NCBI GenBank assembly: GCA_041392835.1
Contig: JAWKLF010000008.1
Coordinates: 1 to 64,000, forward strand
Direction: 5' to 3'
DNA: 64,000 nucleotides
From: OLB11 sp041392835
GTDB taxonomy: Bacteria; Bacteroidota; Bacteroidia; Chitinophagales; Chitinophagaceae
Position numbers and translations under genes: made by a program. Under the pieces are notes generated by a model, which was not told the origin of the DNA, ran no database searches, and was given only the letters and a program-made list of their open reading frames with translations. This document shows, piece by piece, positions 37,963 through 47,144 of the stretch (its first letter is position 1; every line of letters begins with the position of its first letter).

Positions 37963-38411
37963 GGGATAGAAGTAATATTTAAACATTGATGGCTTAAAGA
38001 GCTATATATAAATTGTCTTGTGTTTTAGTTTGGGCAAATGAAAAATTCCCTTTGTAGCTATAAGAAAAATTATACCAATTATACAAATATAACAGCCCAA
38101 TAAATTGTTCTAAATGTTTGTAATATCTGCATAAGCCACTCTAAACTTTGGTCTGCTACCAAAATAAGATTGGCATTACATATTAAGAGAAAATAAAATA
38201 TATTATATAAAAACAAAATTAGCTATGTAACTTACTGTAGTACTCTAGTAAAGTATCAAAAAAAAGAAGACTTGGATTAGATACGCGAATTAAAAAACAA
38301 ATAAGTAAATTTGAGGTAACTAAAGCAGAACTTGGAATTGTAACTATTTGATTTACAAACTCAGTTTTTGACGTTAGTCAGAATAGCAAAAAATAAAAGT
38401 AGACAAAATTA
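37963..38411. other. 449-base gap without a gene
   Basis: Very AT-rich sequence with no reading frame I can support. The one notable thing is TAAAAGTAGACAAAATT at 38,394-38,410, a perfect 17-base inverted match to the right-end region of the IS3 element (40,298-40,314). That may be the trace of a former insertion. Confidence 0.5.
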
Positions 38412-38759
38412 ATGAGCAAAGAACTTTATAATAAATATGACAAGTATAAACAACTCGACAAGGTTTATTATATGAAAGACGAAAATCAGACCCAATTTTT
38501 AGAATTAAAAACACCGAAAGGATTTGTTATCAGGATAACAATTCCAGACAGTATTTTTGAGTGGTTTGTAAATATTCTTGATGACAATGGAAATGAGCTC
38601 AATGCAGATTGGACTGAACATTATGGTAAACCGAAAGAAATTCTAAAGGCAGAAAGACAAAAAGATATCGAAGACTTTATTGAGGAAATATTGAAAGGAA
38701 AAATAGAGTTTGAAGGGAAATCCTTGTTAGATGAGTTTTACTATAATAGAAGTGAATAG
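38412..38759 (+). CDS. hypothetical protein in the second accessory patch
   Basis: A 115-residue charged, soluble-looking protein that I do not recognise. It has a beta-rich first half (FLELKTPKGFVIRITIPD) and a helical, Lys/Glu-rich second half. Its stop codon is followed 19 bases later by the attC-like element F, the same arrangement as the OLD gene and element D. This makes a cassette gene plausible. The foreign character is inferred from context only. Confidence 0.55.
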   Translation: MSKELYNKYDKYKQLDKVYYMKDENQTQFLELKTPKGFVIRITIPDSIFEWFVNILDDNGNELNADWTEHYGKPKEILKAERQKDIEDFIEEILKGKIEFEGKSLLDEFYYNRSE

Positions 38760-38778
38760 AATATGAAAGTACTACTAA

Positions 38779-38871
38779 GCCCAACAACTAAGACTTCGTT
38801 GCGTCCGGAATAGAGCCTGTTCCGCTCATGCGGAAAACAATGAAGTCACTGTTGAACCCCGAAAAACGGGG
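38779..38871 (+). repeat. attC-like hairpin element F
   Basis: The left box GCCCAAC (38,779-38,785) matches RYYYAAC and the right box GTTGAAC (38,851-38,857) matches GTTRRRY. Between them, GACTTCGTTG (38,792-38,801) pairs with CAATGAAGTC (38,838-38,847) with one G-T pair, and the loop contains a TTCCGC/GCGGAA hairpin. A perfect CCCCG-AAAAA-CGGGG hairpin follows at 38,857-38,871. The left flank AACAACTAAG is shared with element E. The 38,760-39,059 gap otherwise holds only the 60-base repeat and AT-rich sequence. Confidence 0.55.
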
Positions 38872-38873
38872 CA

Positions 38874-38933
38874 GGCTGAACCGATTCCAAGCTAAGCAGT
38901 AAAATTTTGTTATGGAGATATCGAACTTTTAAT
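38874..38933 (+). repeat. 60-base repeat, copy 2
   Basis: The same stretch as 7460-7519, in the same orientation, with two differences in 60 positions. It directly follows the element F hairpins. Confidence 0.85.
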
Positions 38934-39203
38934 TGTTTCAACTTCCATTTTTCCAAGCTCGCTTAATATGCTTCTAATTGCCTTTTATTCATGTATATTT
39001 GTGAAAGCAATGGTAGTTTTTGGAATTGGCTGCAGTTACAGGCAATAAGAGCGACCATCTGTAGGCTCCCCATTTTTAGTACACTTCAAAAGTAGAATTT
39101 CTTATTCATATTTTGATATTTTGGTTTAGGTCTTTTGGGGCGTAGTGAAGCGAAGGCGGAGCCGAAGCTGAACGGAGCCCCAAAGGAAGGTGTTTGATTT
39201 CTT

Positions 39204-39998
39204 TCATTTTTTCGATACTGCTGAGGCCATACCCCCTAAGGCATCATGTGGTCTATGTTGATTATAGTCGCTAATCCACTCCTCGGTCACTTCTCGGACT
39301 TCTTCTATATCCTTGAATAGATGAGCATCCAATATAGCCTCCCGATAGCTTCTATTGAATCGCTCAATAAACGCGTTCTGAGTGGGTTTGCCTGGCTCTA
39401 TATATTTAAACTCTATATCGTACATCTGACTAAATTCACTCGCCAATTTGGCTATAAATTCAGGCCCATTGTCCATACGGATTTTTTGTGGTTTACCATA
39501 TCTGTTGATTAAATGACGTAGCACCCATATCACTCTACTCGATTTAAGTGAGTAATCAATTTCTATAAATAGTACCTCGCGGTTAAAATCATCAATCACA
39601 TTAAATGAACGAAACTTACTGCCATTACTCAAGGCATCACTCATAAAATCAATACTCCAAGTATGCGTAAAAAATGAGGGAGTCTCCAAACTTTCCTTTA
39701 TTCGCTGTGGCAAACGCTTCTTTGCCTTTCTGCGTAGGGATAGACCCATCTGCTTATATACTCTATGCATGCGCTTATGATTTGTTGTATCTCCTTGATT
39801 TCTCAACCTAAAATAATACTTCCAAAACCCTTCTCGAGGATGAGCAGAACTTAATTCCAATAATTGATTTTCCAAATAGCTATCATCCTTCACCGATTGG
39901 TAAATAAATGCACTCTTACTTGTCTTGAGTATGCGACACGCCTTGATGATGTCTTTGGGCCGTTCCTTCTTTAGCTCAGTAAGTATACTGCGCTTCAT
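39204..39998 (-). CDS. IS3 transposase OrfB (DDE integrase domain)
   Basis: The catalytic part of the IS3 transposase. The DDE triad is in WSIDFMSD, RMDNGPEF and NAFIERFNRSYRE. It is preceded by a helical HTH_21-like region (PREGFWKYYFRLR). It is 264 residues from its own ATG, but is probably made mainly as an OrfAB fusion by -1 frameshifting, since the frame is open upstream to the slippery site. Intact. Confidence 0.93.
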   Translation of the reverse strand: MKRSILTELKKERPKDIIKACRILKTSKSAFIYQSVKDDSYLENQLLELSSAHPREGFWKYYFRLRNQGDTTNHKRMHRVYKQMGLSLRRKAKKRLPQRIKESLETPSFFTHTWSIDFMSDALSNGSKFRSFNVIDDFNREVLFIEIDYSLKSSRVIWVLRHLINRYGKPQKIRMDNGPEFIAKLASEFSQMYDIEFKYIEPGKPTQNAFIERFNRSYREAILDAHLFKDIEEVREVTEEWISDYNQHRPHDALGGMASAVSKK

Positions 39999-40006
39999 GC
40001 AAGGCT

Positions 40007-40273
40007 TTAAAGCTTTTTTTCAATAATGTATTTAGCTACATCTAACTCCATCGCTAAATTGGCATACATACGCTTTAAACGAGCATTCTCCTCTTCCAAC
40101 TCTTTGACCCGTTTAAGTTCGCTTGCATCCATACCAACATAGCGCTGACGCCATTTGTAAAACGTTGCCTTACTTACGCCATGTTCTCTGGATATATCCT
40201 CTACTGACTTGCCAGTATCAAATTCCTTTAGAATAGAGGCAATCTGATTGTGATTAAATTTACTTTTCTTCAT
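40007..40273 (-). CDS. IS3 transposase OrfA (helix-turn-helix)
   Basis: An 88-residue DNA-binding protein. It has an HTH (IASILKEFDTGKSVEDISRE) and a leucine-zipper-like helix (ELKRVKELEEENARLKRM). It ends in IIEKKL and overlaps the slippery site for frameshifting into OrfB. Confidence 0.92.
   Translation of the reverse strand: MKKSKFNHNQIASILKEFDTGKSVEDISREHGVSKATFYKWRQRYVGMDASELKRVKELEEENARLKRMYANLAMELDVAKYIIEKKL
40013..40019 (-). promoter_or_regulatory. -1 ribosomal frameshift site of the IS3 element
   Basis: On the minus strand A-AAA-AAG lies in the OrfA frame just before its stop. A one-base backward slip here continues as GCT TTA AAG CCT TGC ATG, exactly into the OrfB frame. This is the standard IS3 mechanism for making the OrfAB transposase. 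Confidence 0.8.
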
Positions 40274-40327
40274 TGTATTACGATTTTAAAATTAACAAAT
40301 TTTGTCTACTTTTAAAACGTACTATTT

Positions 40328-41224
40328 TTGGGGGAGCTTACACCATCACAACGACAGCAGTCAGTACAAATATTGACGGACGAAATCGTCAATCTGAAGC
40401 AACAACTTAATATTTCCAAAAAAAATATTCCAACAAATTTATTTCAGAAATTTTTTTTGGATATAAAACATTGGAACTATAAAAGGAAAATCAAACACAA
40501 AGAAAACAAATTCGATAGCAACATAAAAACGACAATTAAACATCTTATTGACAATCATCAACAAAAAAGCAATCGTTATCATTTTATAACTGCAAATGTC
40601 GATGAAGCTGTTAAACAAAGCGTTTATCATCCCTTATCAGAACTTGAAAGAAAAAAAACTGTAATTGACAATCTAAACAGTTTTATCTATGGTGCTTTAG
40701 GAGAACAAAAGGTTGTTAAAACATTAGAAAATCTATCTGACGAATATTTTTTGATTAATGACATTTCGGTTTCATTTTCACCAGTAATTTATAACAAACA
40801 GGAAAATGAATACATAAAGTCTGTTCAAATTGACCATATTCTTGTCGCACCATCAGGAATTTTTCTTATTGAGACCAAGAATTGGAGCGAAAAATCAATG
40901 GGAAATTTGAGTTTACATTCGCCTGTGCAACAAATAAAGAGAACAAGTTTTGTTTTGTTTAAGTTGCTTAACAATGAAATGACCAACCATCATCTGGGTT
41001 TAGACAGACACCATTGGGGCGAAAAAAAAATACCAATTAAAAACCTCATAGTAATGACAAATACCAAACCCCAAGTGGAGTTTCAGTATGTGAAGGTGTT
41101 AACCTTAAACGAACTTCTTGGATATGTAAACTATTTCAAACCGGCATTTTCAATTATCGAGACACAGAGAATAGCGGACTTTATATTGCGTATAAACGAA
41201 CAAAAAAATATTGAAACGAAATGA
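40328..41224 (+). CDS. NERD-domain protein with disturbed N-terminus
   Basis: A 298-residue protein with a NERD (nuclease-related) domain of PD-(D/E)xK type: D169 in QIDHILV and E182-x-K184 in IETKNW. The basic, helical N-terminal part is rich in Gln and Lys. The open frame begins with a TTG inside the right end of the IS3 element, so the native start is uncertain. If the IS and one CCATC copy are removed, an in-frame stop (TAA) sits nine bases upstream, so the original start must lie further in (for example the TTG at 40,373) or was lost. Such proteins occur in defence and mobile contexts. Function unproven. Confidence 0.7.
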   Translation: MGELTPSQRQQSVQILTDEIVNLKQQLNISKKNIPTNLFQKFFLDIKHWNYKRKIKHKENKFDSNIKTTIKHLIDNHQQKSNRYHFITANVDEAVKQSVYHPLSELERKKTVIDNLNSFIYGALGEQKVVKTLENLSDEYFLINDISVSFSPVIYNKQENEYIKSVQIDHILVAPSGIFLIETKNWSEKSMGNLSLHSPVQQIKRTSFVLFKLLNNEMTNHHLGLDRHHWGEKKIPIKNLIVMTNTKPQVEFQYVKVLTLNELLGYVNYFKPAFSIIETQRIADFILRINEQKNIETK

Positions 41225-41489
41225 CAAACAGAAATCTTACAGCCTATAACAACAGTAACTGATGCCCAACTACAATGTTAAAAAGTATTATACTAAAAGT
41301 GCTTGCTATTATGCTCTATAGGTTGCTATATAAACGAGTTGAGAGAGGGTGTATAAAACAACCATTGTCTAAAAACAAAAAATCAAAGCCTTTTATTTCC
41401 GATTATACTACTGTAACAGACCAAAAAATTAGTCTGAATCCAATTTAAAATTGGTATTAGATGTTATCATAAAGCTTTCTTTATTTGAA
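41225..41489. other. gap between the NERD gene and scoA
   Basis: A GCCCAAC box (41,264-41,270) lies 40 bases after the NERD stop, but I find no convincing paired right half. A small palindrome CCAATTT-A-AAATTGG sits at about 41,441-41,455, near the end of scoA. Nothing else is supported. Confidence 0.3.
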
Positions 41490-42209
41490 TTATTCTTCTC
41501 TTTTTCTAACAGTACGTTGTTCAATTCTTTTTTCGTAATTTGTACCTTTAAATATTCTATGCACATAAATACCAGGAGTATGTATCTGATTGGGGTCTAA
41601 TTCACCTGGCTCTACTAACTCTTCTACTTCAGCTATGGTAATACGTCCAGCCATAGCCATCATAGGGTTGAAATTTCGAGCTGTATCCTTATATATTAAA
41701 TTGCCTTGAGTGTCTCCTTTCCAAGCCTTAACCAATGCAAAATCGCTTTCAAAAGCTCTTTCCATCAAGTATTCTTTTTCTTCGCCATAAAAAGTAAACA
41801 TTCTTGTTTCTTTGCCTTCGGCAACTTCTGTGCCTACTCCCGCAGGGGTATATATCACAGGCATGCCATATCCAGTAGCCATACAGCGTGTTGCCAATGT
41901 CCCTTGAGGTATTAATTCTACTTCTAATTCTCCGCTCAACATTTGACGTTCAAATTCATCGTTTTCGCCTACATAGCTCGAAACCATTTTTTTTACTTGC
42001 TTTTTTTGTAGCATCAGTCCTATACCAAAATCATCCACACCTGCATTGTTTGAAATACAAGTCAAGCCATCTATATTTTTTTTCACCAAAGCTGCTATAC
42101 AATGTTCAGGTATACCACACAAGCCAAAACCTCCCAACATCAATGTCATGCCACTTTCTATGTCTTTGACTGCTTCGTCGGCATTGGCTACTACTTTATT
42201 TAATCCCAT
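41490..42209 (-). CDS. scoA: succinyl-CoA:3-ketoacid CoA-transferase subunit A
   Basis: The alpha subunit of a 3-oxoacid CoA-transferase, which moves CoA from succinyl-CoA to acetoacetate in ketone-body use. The family I CoA-transferase region GGFGLCGIPE and the segment NNAGVDDFGIG identify it. It is 239 residues long, the normal size. The beta subunit with the catalytic glutamate (scoB), usually the next gene, is absent; the second accessory patch begins directly downstream instead. A TAAATTCG box at 42,243-42,236 on the minus strand could be its promoter. Confidence 0.92.
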   Translation of the reverse strand: MGLNKVVANADEAVKDIESGMTLMLGGFGLCGIPEHCIAALVKKNIDGLTCISNNAGVDDFGIGLMLQKKQVKKMVSSYVGENDEFERQMLSGELEVELIPQGTLATRCMATGYGMPVIYTPAGVGTEVAEGKETRMFTFYGEEKEYLMERAFESDFALVKAWKGDTQGNLIYKDTARNFNPMMAMAGRITIAEVEELVEPGELDPNQIHTPGIYVHRIFKGTNYEKRIEQRTVRKREE

Positions 42210-42290
42210 CTGTGTACTTTTTTTGTTTAATGTTACGAATTTAGGCTTTGACTGTTGAAATACAAAATACCCATCATGACAAGAAGCGTT

Positions 42291-43643
42291 TTATTGACTA
42301 ACAAGTAGTTCATTGGCATAATGTGCCAAACCAAAATTTCTTGTTTGCGCTTCTTCAGGATGTGTTACATGCCATTCAAACTCATCTCTAAAATGTCGTA
42401 TAGCTGCTGCCACAGGCCATGCTGCTGCATCACCCAAAGGGCATATTGTATTGCCTTCTATTTTAGATTGTATATCCCACAATAAATCTATGTCTTTCAT
42501 GCTTCCTTTTCCATACTCTATATTTTTCAATATTTTATACATCCAACCCGTACCTTCTCTACAGGGTGAGCACTGTCCACAACTTTCGTGAGCATAAAAT
42601 CGGGCTAAACTCATAGTATGTCTTACAACGCATTGATCTTCGTCGAGTACTATAAAACCACCACTACCCATCATAGTGCCCGTTTGAAATCCACCATCCG
42701 AAAGCGATTCATAATTCATATAACGGGTTTCGCCTTTGGCTGTTTTTAGTAATAAGTTAGCTGGCACTATCGGCACAGAAGAACCACCGGGTATGCAGGC
42801 TTTTAATTTTTTTCCATGTGGTATGCCTCCACAATATTCATCACTATATATAAATTCTTCTACACTACATGTCATATCTATTTCATATACACCTGGCTTA
42901 TTTATATTGCCACAGGCCGAAATTAATTTAGTACCTGTGCTACGCCCTACTCCAATTTTGGCGTATTCATCGCCACCCATTGTAATGATAGGACAAACTG
43001 CTGCTATTGTTTCCACATTATTAACAACTGTAGGGCATCCCCACAATCCTTTTACTGCCGGAAATGGTGGTTTAATTCTTGGATTGCCTCTTTTGCCTTC
43101 TAAAGATTCTAACAAAGCCGTTTCTTCTCCACAGATATAGGCTCCAGCACCTCGCTGTACATATATTTCTAAGTCATATCCTTTGCCTTTGATATTTTTG
43201 CCCAACCAACCATTTGCTTTAGCTTCTTCAATAGCTTTTTCTAATATATCTACAATCCAAGCATACTCACCTCGTATATATGTATGAAACGTTTGCGCCT
43301 AAGGCATAAGATGAAATAAGCATGCCTTCTATCAATAAATGAGGAATAAACTCCATCAAATAGCGATCTTTAAATGTTCCCGGTTCACTTTCATCCGCAT
43401 TCACAACCAAGTATCGGGGTATCCCTTCTGGCTTGGCTAAAAACTCCACTTCATACCAGTAGGAAAACCAGCACCACCTCTACCTCTCAAACCGCTTTTC
43501 TTTACTTCTTCAACCAGTTCATCTGGGGTAAAACTATTTAAAGCTTTTTGTGCTGCTTGGTAGCCTCCGTGTTTTGTGTACACATCATAACTTTTTATAT
43601 TTTCAATATGGGCGTTAGCCATTAATAGTTTTATACTTGCCAT
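42291..43643 (-). CDS. nuoF: NADH-quinone oxidoreductase subunit F, broken by two frameshifts
   Basis: The FMN and NADH-binding subunit of respiratory complex I. The protein is readable in three pieces. 43,437-43,643 holds GLRGRGGAGFPTGMKWSF. 43,267-43,449 holds PEGIPRYLVVNADESEPGTF. The frame through 42,291-43,266 holds YICGEETALLESLEGKRG and the 4Fe-4S cysteines in SCGQCSPCREG. The first break is at a run of five A on the plus strand (about 43,429-43,433); six would restore the frame. The second break is at a TA repeat (about 43,273-43,286). Conserved sequence continues across both. nuoE and nuoG are not adjacent. Probably an intact gene with sequencing errors. Confidence 0.88.
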
Positions 43644-43701
43644 AGCTACAAAATTCGTTTACAAAATTAATATTACGAAATACTTTGATAGGTTTATTTG
43701 T

Positions 43702-44115
43702 TTATCTCAATCTATCGGCACTTCTAAGGAGTTTTTCATCAGAGCGTACGCCTCTATATGCCAAAAAAAGAAATATGCAGGCAAGTACTGGCATAGCAGC
43801 ACCTAAATAGAGCTTATTGCCCACTAATCCTACTATGAGCTCAAGTGATTTAGATATATAAGCTCTATAAAGCATCCATAATAGACTTCCAACTGTTATA
43901 ATACCTGACACAACTATAAGTTTTTTTTGCATGTTCCTATCTTTTAAAAAAACAGCAAACAAACTCACTATAGCTGCAAGCAAAACAAAGACCATCAGTA
44001 CATAATCCTTACTGGCATTGACTTCTGAAAGGCTGGGCAATACGCCATAATTTATCATCAATAAGCTTAAAATAGTAATGGCTGCAAGCAACAACCATAT
44101 GCTTTGTATTCTCAT
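43702..44115 (-). CDS. DUF4293 membrane protein
   Basis: A 137-residue integral membrane protein with four hydrophobic helices and the family's characteristic C-terminus (RGVRSDEKLLRSADRLR). It is a Bacteroidota family of unknown function. It lies upstream of nuoF on the same strand, with 58 bases between. Confidence 0.88.
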   Translation of the reverse strand: MRIQSIWLLLAAITILSLLMINYGVLPSLSEVNASKDYVLMVFVLLAAIVSLFAVFLKDRNMQKKLIVVSGIITVGSLLWMLYRAYISKSLELIVGLVGNKLYLGAAMPVLACIFLFLAYRGVRSDEKLLRSADRLR

Positions 44116-44246
44116 GTAGTACTTTTTTGCTAATTAACTAAAAACGAAACTTCTAAACAATTAATTTTTTACATTTTTTGAAATAAAGTAAATTACTACA
44201 AAAGTCTATAGGTCTGAAAGCTAAATACTGTAATTTTACCTTTTCT

Positions 44247-47075
44247 ATGAATACGATCGAAGTTATTGGAGCTCGCGAACATAATTTAAAAAATATAGAT
44301 GTAAGCATTCCTAAAAACAAATTGACTGTGATAACGGGCATAAGTGGAAGTGGCAAGTCTTCTTTGGCTTTTGATACGATACATGCCGAAGGACAGCGTA
44401 GATATATGGAAAGTTTTTCGACCTATGCCAGACAATTTGTTGGCAATATGGAGCGTCCTGATGTGGACAAAGTAGATGGTCTTTCGCCTGTAGTAGCTAT
44501 TGAACAAAAAACAACCAATAAAAGCCCTCGCTCAACAGTTGGCACTGTTACTGAAATTTATGATTTTTTGCGTTTGCTTTTTGCTCGTATTGGAGAGGCT
44601 TATAGCTTTAATACAGGAAAAAAAATGGTACGCTATTCTGAAGAAGAAATGCTTCAGCATATTTTAACCCAATTTAATAAAAAAAGAATCATACTGTTGG
44701 CTCCAATAGTAAAAGGTAGAAAAGGACACTATAGAGAGCTTTTTGAACAATTTCGGAAACAAGGTTTTTTAAAAGTGAGAATAGATGGTGCCATAAAAGA
44801 GCTTGTTGAAAAAATGCAAGTAGATCGTTATAAAGTGCACGATATAGAGCTCGTTATTGACCGCCTAACTGTTGATTCAGATAATGCTGTAAGGCTTACA
44901 GAAAGCTTACAAAATGCACTCAAACTGGGCGACCAACAAGTACTTATTCAAAATCACGATAATCCCAAAGAAGTTCAACTCTTATCTAAATTATTGATGT
45001 GTGCCGATACCGGCATTTCATACGATGAACCTTCGCCTAATACATTTTCTTTTAATTCGCCCTATGGGTCGTGTCCTCAATGCAAAGGTTTAGGTACTAT
45101 ATATCAAATTGATATGCAAGCAGTCATGCCAGACAAGTCTAAAAGCATAGCCGATGGCGGTATAGAACCCTTAGGACTAGCTCGAGACACCTTTGTTTAT
45201 CAACAAGTATTGGCATTGGCATCTAAGTATAAATTTGATATTAAAAAACCGATTTCAAAATTATCAGATAAAGCACTCAATATGATTTTATATGGAAGCG
45301 AATCTGAAAAAATAAGTTTAGACATTTCTTACGACAACAATGAATCTACTCAAGAATATCAGACACAGTTTGAAGGAATTGTCAATATGGTGATACGATG
45401 GTTTAATAGTACCAGTAGCGATTATATAAAACAATGGGCCGAAAAATTTATGTTTATTAATCCATGCCCTTCTTGTTTGGGAACAAGACTTCGGAAAGAA
45501 AGTATTTGGTTCAAAGTAGATGGAAAACATATAGCTGAACTTGCTCAATACAATCTTCAAGAATTAGAAAACTGGTTTGCAGACCTCTCTAAAAGGCTCA
45601 ATAAAAAGCAACAAACTATAGCTAAAGAAATCATTAAAGAAATTAATGAGAGACTCCATTTTTTAAACGATGTAGGTTTGGAATATCTAAGTTTAGACCG
45701 CACATCCAGAACCCTTAGCGGTGGCGAAAGCCAACGCATACGTTTAGCTACTCAAATAGGTTCCAAACTACAAGGCATTACTTATATACTCGATGAACCC
45801 AGCATAGGACTACACCAACGCGATAATCAAAGATTGATTAAAGCACTTAAAGAATTGAGAGATATGGGCAATACGGTCATTGTTGTAGAACATGACAAAG
45901 ACATTATGCTTCAAGCTGACCATATTATTGATATTGGCCCTGGTGCTGGCACCTTAGGGGGTGAAATTATTTCTGAAGGAAATCCCAAACATTTTTCTAA
46001 AAAAAATTCTTCAACAGCACATTATCTTTCTGGCAAAACCAAAATGACAATTCCTACTGAAAGAAGAAAAGGAAATGGCAAAAAAGTAGTTCTAAAAGGC
46101 GCTAATGGAAATAATCTGAAACATGTCAATGCAACATTTCCATTGGGTGTTTTTATAGGCATCACGGGTGTTTCGGGCAGTGGCAAATCTACTTTAATAA
46201 GCGATACGCTTTACCCTATTTTAGCCACTCATGTTTATAAGAGTAAAACACAGCCCATGCCTTATAAAAAAATTGAAGGCTTAGAACATATAGACAAAGT
46301 AATAGAAATAGACCAATCTCCTATTGGCAGAACACCAAGAAGTAATCCGGCCACATATTGTGGTTTCTTTACCGATATAAGACAATTATTTGCTACTATT
46401 CCTGAAGCAAAAATTAGAGGATATAAACCCGGTCGTTTTTCATTTAATGTAAAAGGAGGTCGGTGTGAAACATGTGAAGGTGGTGGTATGAAAACTATAG
46501 AAATGAATTTTTTACCCGATGTACATGTACTTTGTGAGCGTTGTCAAGGAAGACGTTTTAACCGAGAAACGTTGGAAATAAAATATAAAGGAAAATCTAT
46601 TTCAGATGTATTGCAAATGACAATACATGACGCTTGCGATTTTTTCAAGGCCGTACCTTCTATATATCGAAAAATAAAAACGCTCGAAGATGTAGGACTT
46701 GGTTATATTACATTGGGCCAAAGTGCAGTAACGCTTAGTGGAGGAGAAGCTCAACGCATCAAGTTAGCCAGTGAGCTTGCCAAAAAAGATACTGGCAATA
46801 CTTTTTATATTTTAGACGAACCTACAACGGGCTTACACTTTCAAGACATAGAACTCCTGGTTCAGGTACTTCAAAAATTAACCGATAGAGGAAACACAGT
46901 CTTAGTTATCGAACACAATTTAGATGTTATTAAAGCTACAGACTATATCATAGATTTAGGTCCAGAAGGTGGCACACAAGGAGGGTCTATAGTGGCCAGC
47001 GGCACGCCAGAACAGATATGCCAAGAGAAAAAAAGTATAACGGGAAAATTTCTTATAGACGAATTAAGCGCTTAG
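44247..47075 (+). CDS. uvrA: excinuclease ABC subunit A
   Basis: The damage-recognition ATPase of nucleotide excision repair. It has two ABC modules (Walker A GISGSGKSS near residue 32, and GVSGSGKST in the second half), and zinc-finger cysteines (CPQCKGLG; CETCEGGG with CERCQG). Both ABC signatures (LSGGESQRIRLA and LSGGEAQRIKLA) are present. At 942 residues it is full length. Confidence 0.97.
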   Translation: MNTIEVIGAREHNLKNIDVSIPKNKLTVITGISGSGKSSLAFDTIHAEGQRRYMESFSTYARQFVGNMERPDVDKVDGLSPVVAIEQKTTNKSPRSTVGTVTEIYDFLRLLFARIGEAYSFNTGKKMVRYSEEEMLQHILTQFNKKRIILLAPIVKGRKGHYRELFEQFRKQGFLKVRIDGAIKELVEKMQVDRYKVHDIELVIDRLTVDSDNAVRLTESLQNALKLGDQQVLIQNHDNPKEVQLLSKLLMCADTGISYDEPSPNTFSFNSPYGSCPQCKGLGTIYQIDMQAVMPDKSKSIADGGIEPLGLARDTFVYQQVLALASKYKFDIKKPISKLSDKALNMILYGSESEKISLDISYDNNESTQEYQTQFEGIVNMVIRWFNSTSSDYIKQWAEKFMFINPCPSCLGTRLRKESIWFKVDGKHIAELAQYNLQELENWFADLSKRLNKKQQTIAKEIIKEINERLHFLNDVGLEYLSLDRTSRTLSGGESQRIRLATQIGSKLQGITYILDEPSIGLHQRDNQRLIKALKELRDMGNTVIVVEHDKDIMLQADHIIDIGPGAGTLGGEIISEGNPKHFSKKNSSTAHYLSGKTKMTIPTERRKGNGKKVVLKGANGNNLKHVNATFPLGVFIGITGVSGSGKSTLISDTLYPILATHVYKSKTQPMPYKKIEGLEHIDKVIEIDQSPIGRTPRSNPATYCGFFTDIRQLFATIPEAKIRGYKPGRFSFNVKGGRCETCEGGGMKTIEMNFLPDVHVLCERCQGRRFNRETLEIKYKGKSISDVLQMTIHDACDFFKAVPSIYRKIKTLEDVGLGYITLGQSAVTLSGGEAQRIKLASELAKKDTGNTFYILDEPTTGLHFQDIELLVQVLQKLTDRGNTVLVIEHNLDVIKATDYIIDLGPEGGTQGGSIVASGTPEQICQEKKSITGKFLIDELSA

Positions 47076-47110
47076 ACCCGTTTATTTAAGATAAAAAAAT
47101 ATTAAGTTAT

Positions 47111-47118
47111 TATATTTG
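47111..47118 (+). promoter_or_regulatory. maeB promoter -7 box
   Basis: TATATTTG matches TAnnTTTG and lies 26 bases before the maeB start. Confidence 0.45.
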
Positions 47119-47144
47119 AAACACTAAAAACGTATTAGTACAGC

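Larger units (their letters stand above)
39060..40342 (-). mobile_element. complete IS3-family insertion sequence with target duplication
   Basis: A 1,283-base element. Its ends are imperfect inverted repeats: TGTAGGCTCCCC ... TAGTACACTTCAAAAGTAGA on the left, and on the right (minus strand) TGTAAGCTCCCC ... TAGTACGTTTTAAAAGTAGA. The five bases CCATC occur directly outside both ends (39,055-39,059 and 40,343-40,347), a target-site duplication showing a clean, probably recent insertion. It carries orfA and orfB. Confidence 0.92.

Noticed and set aside
41264..41270. attC-like box after the NERD gene
   Set aside because: A GCCCAAC box is present, but no paired right half or stem could be found.
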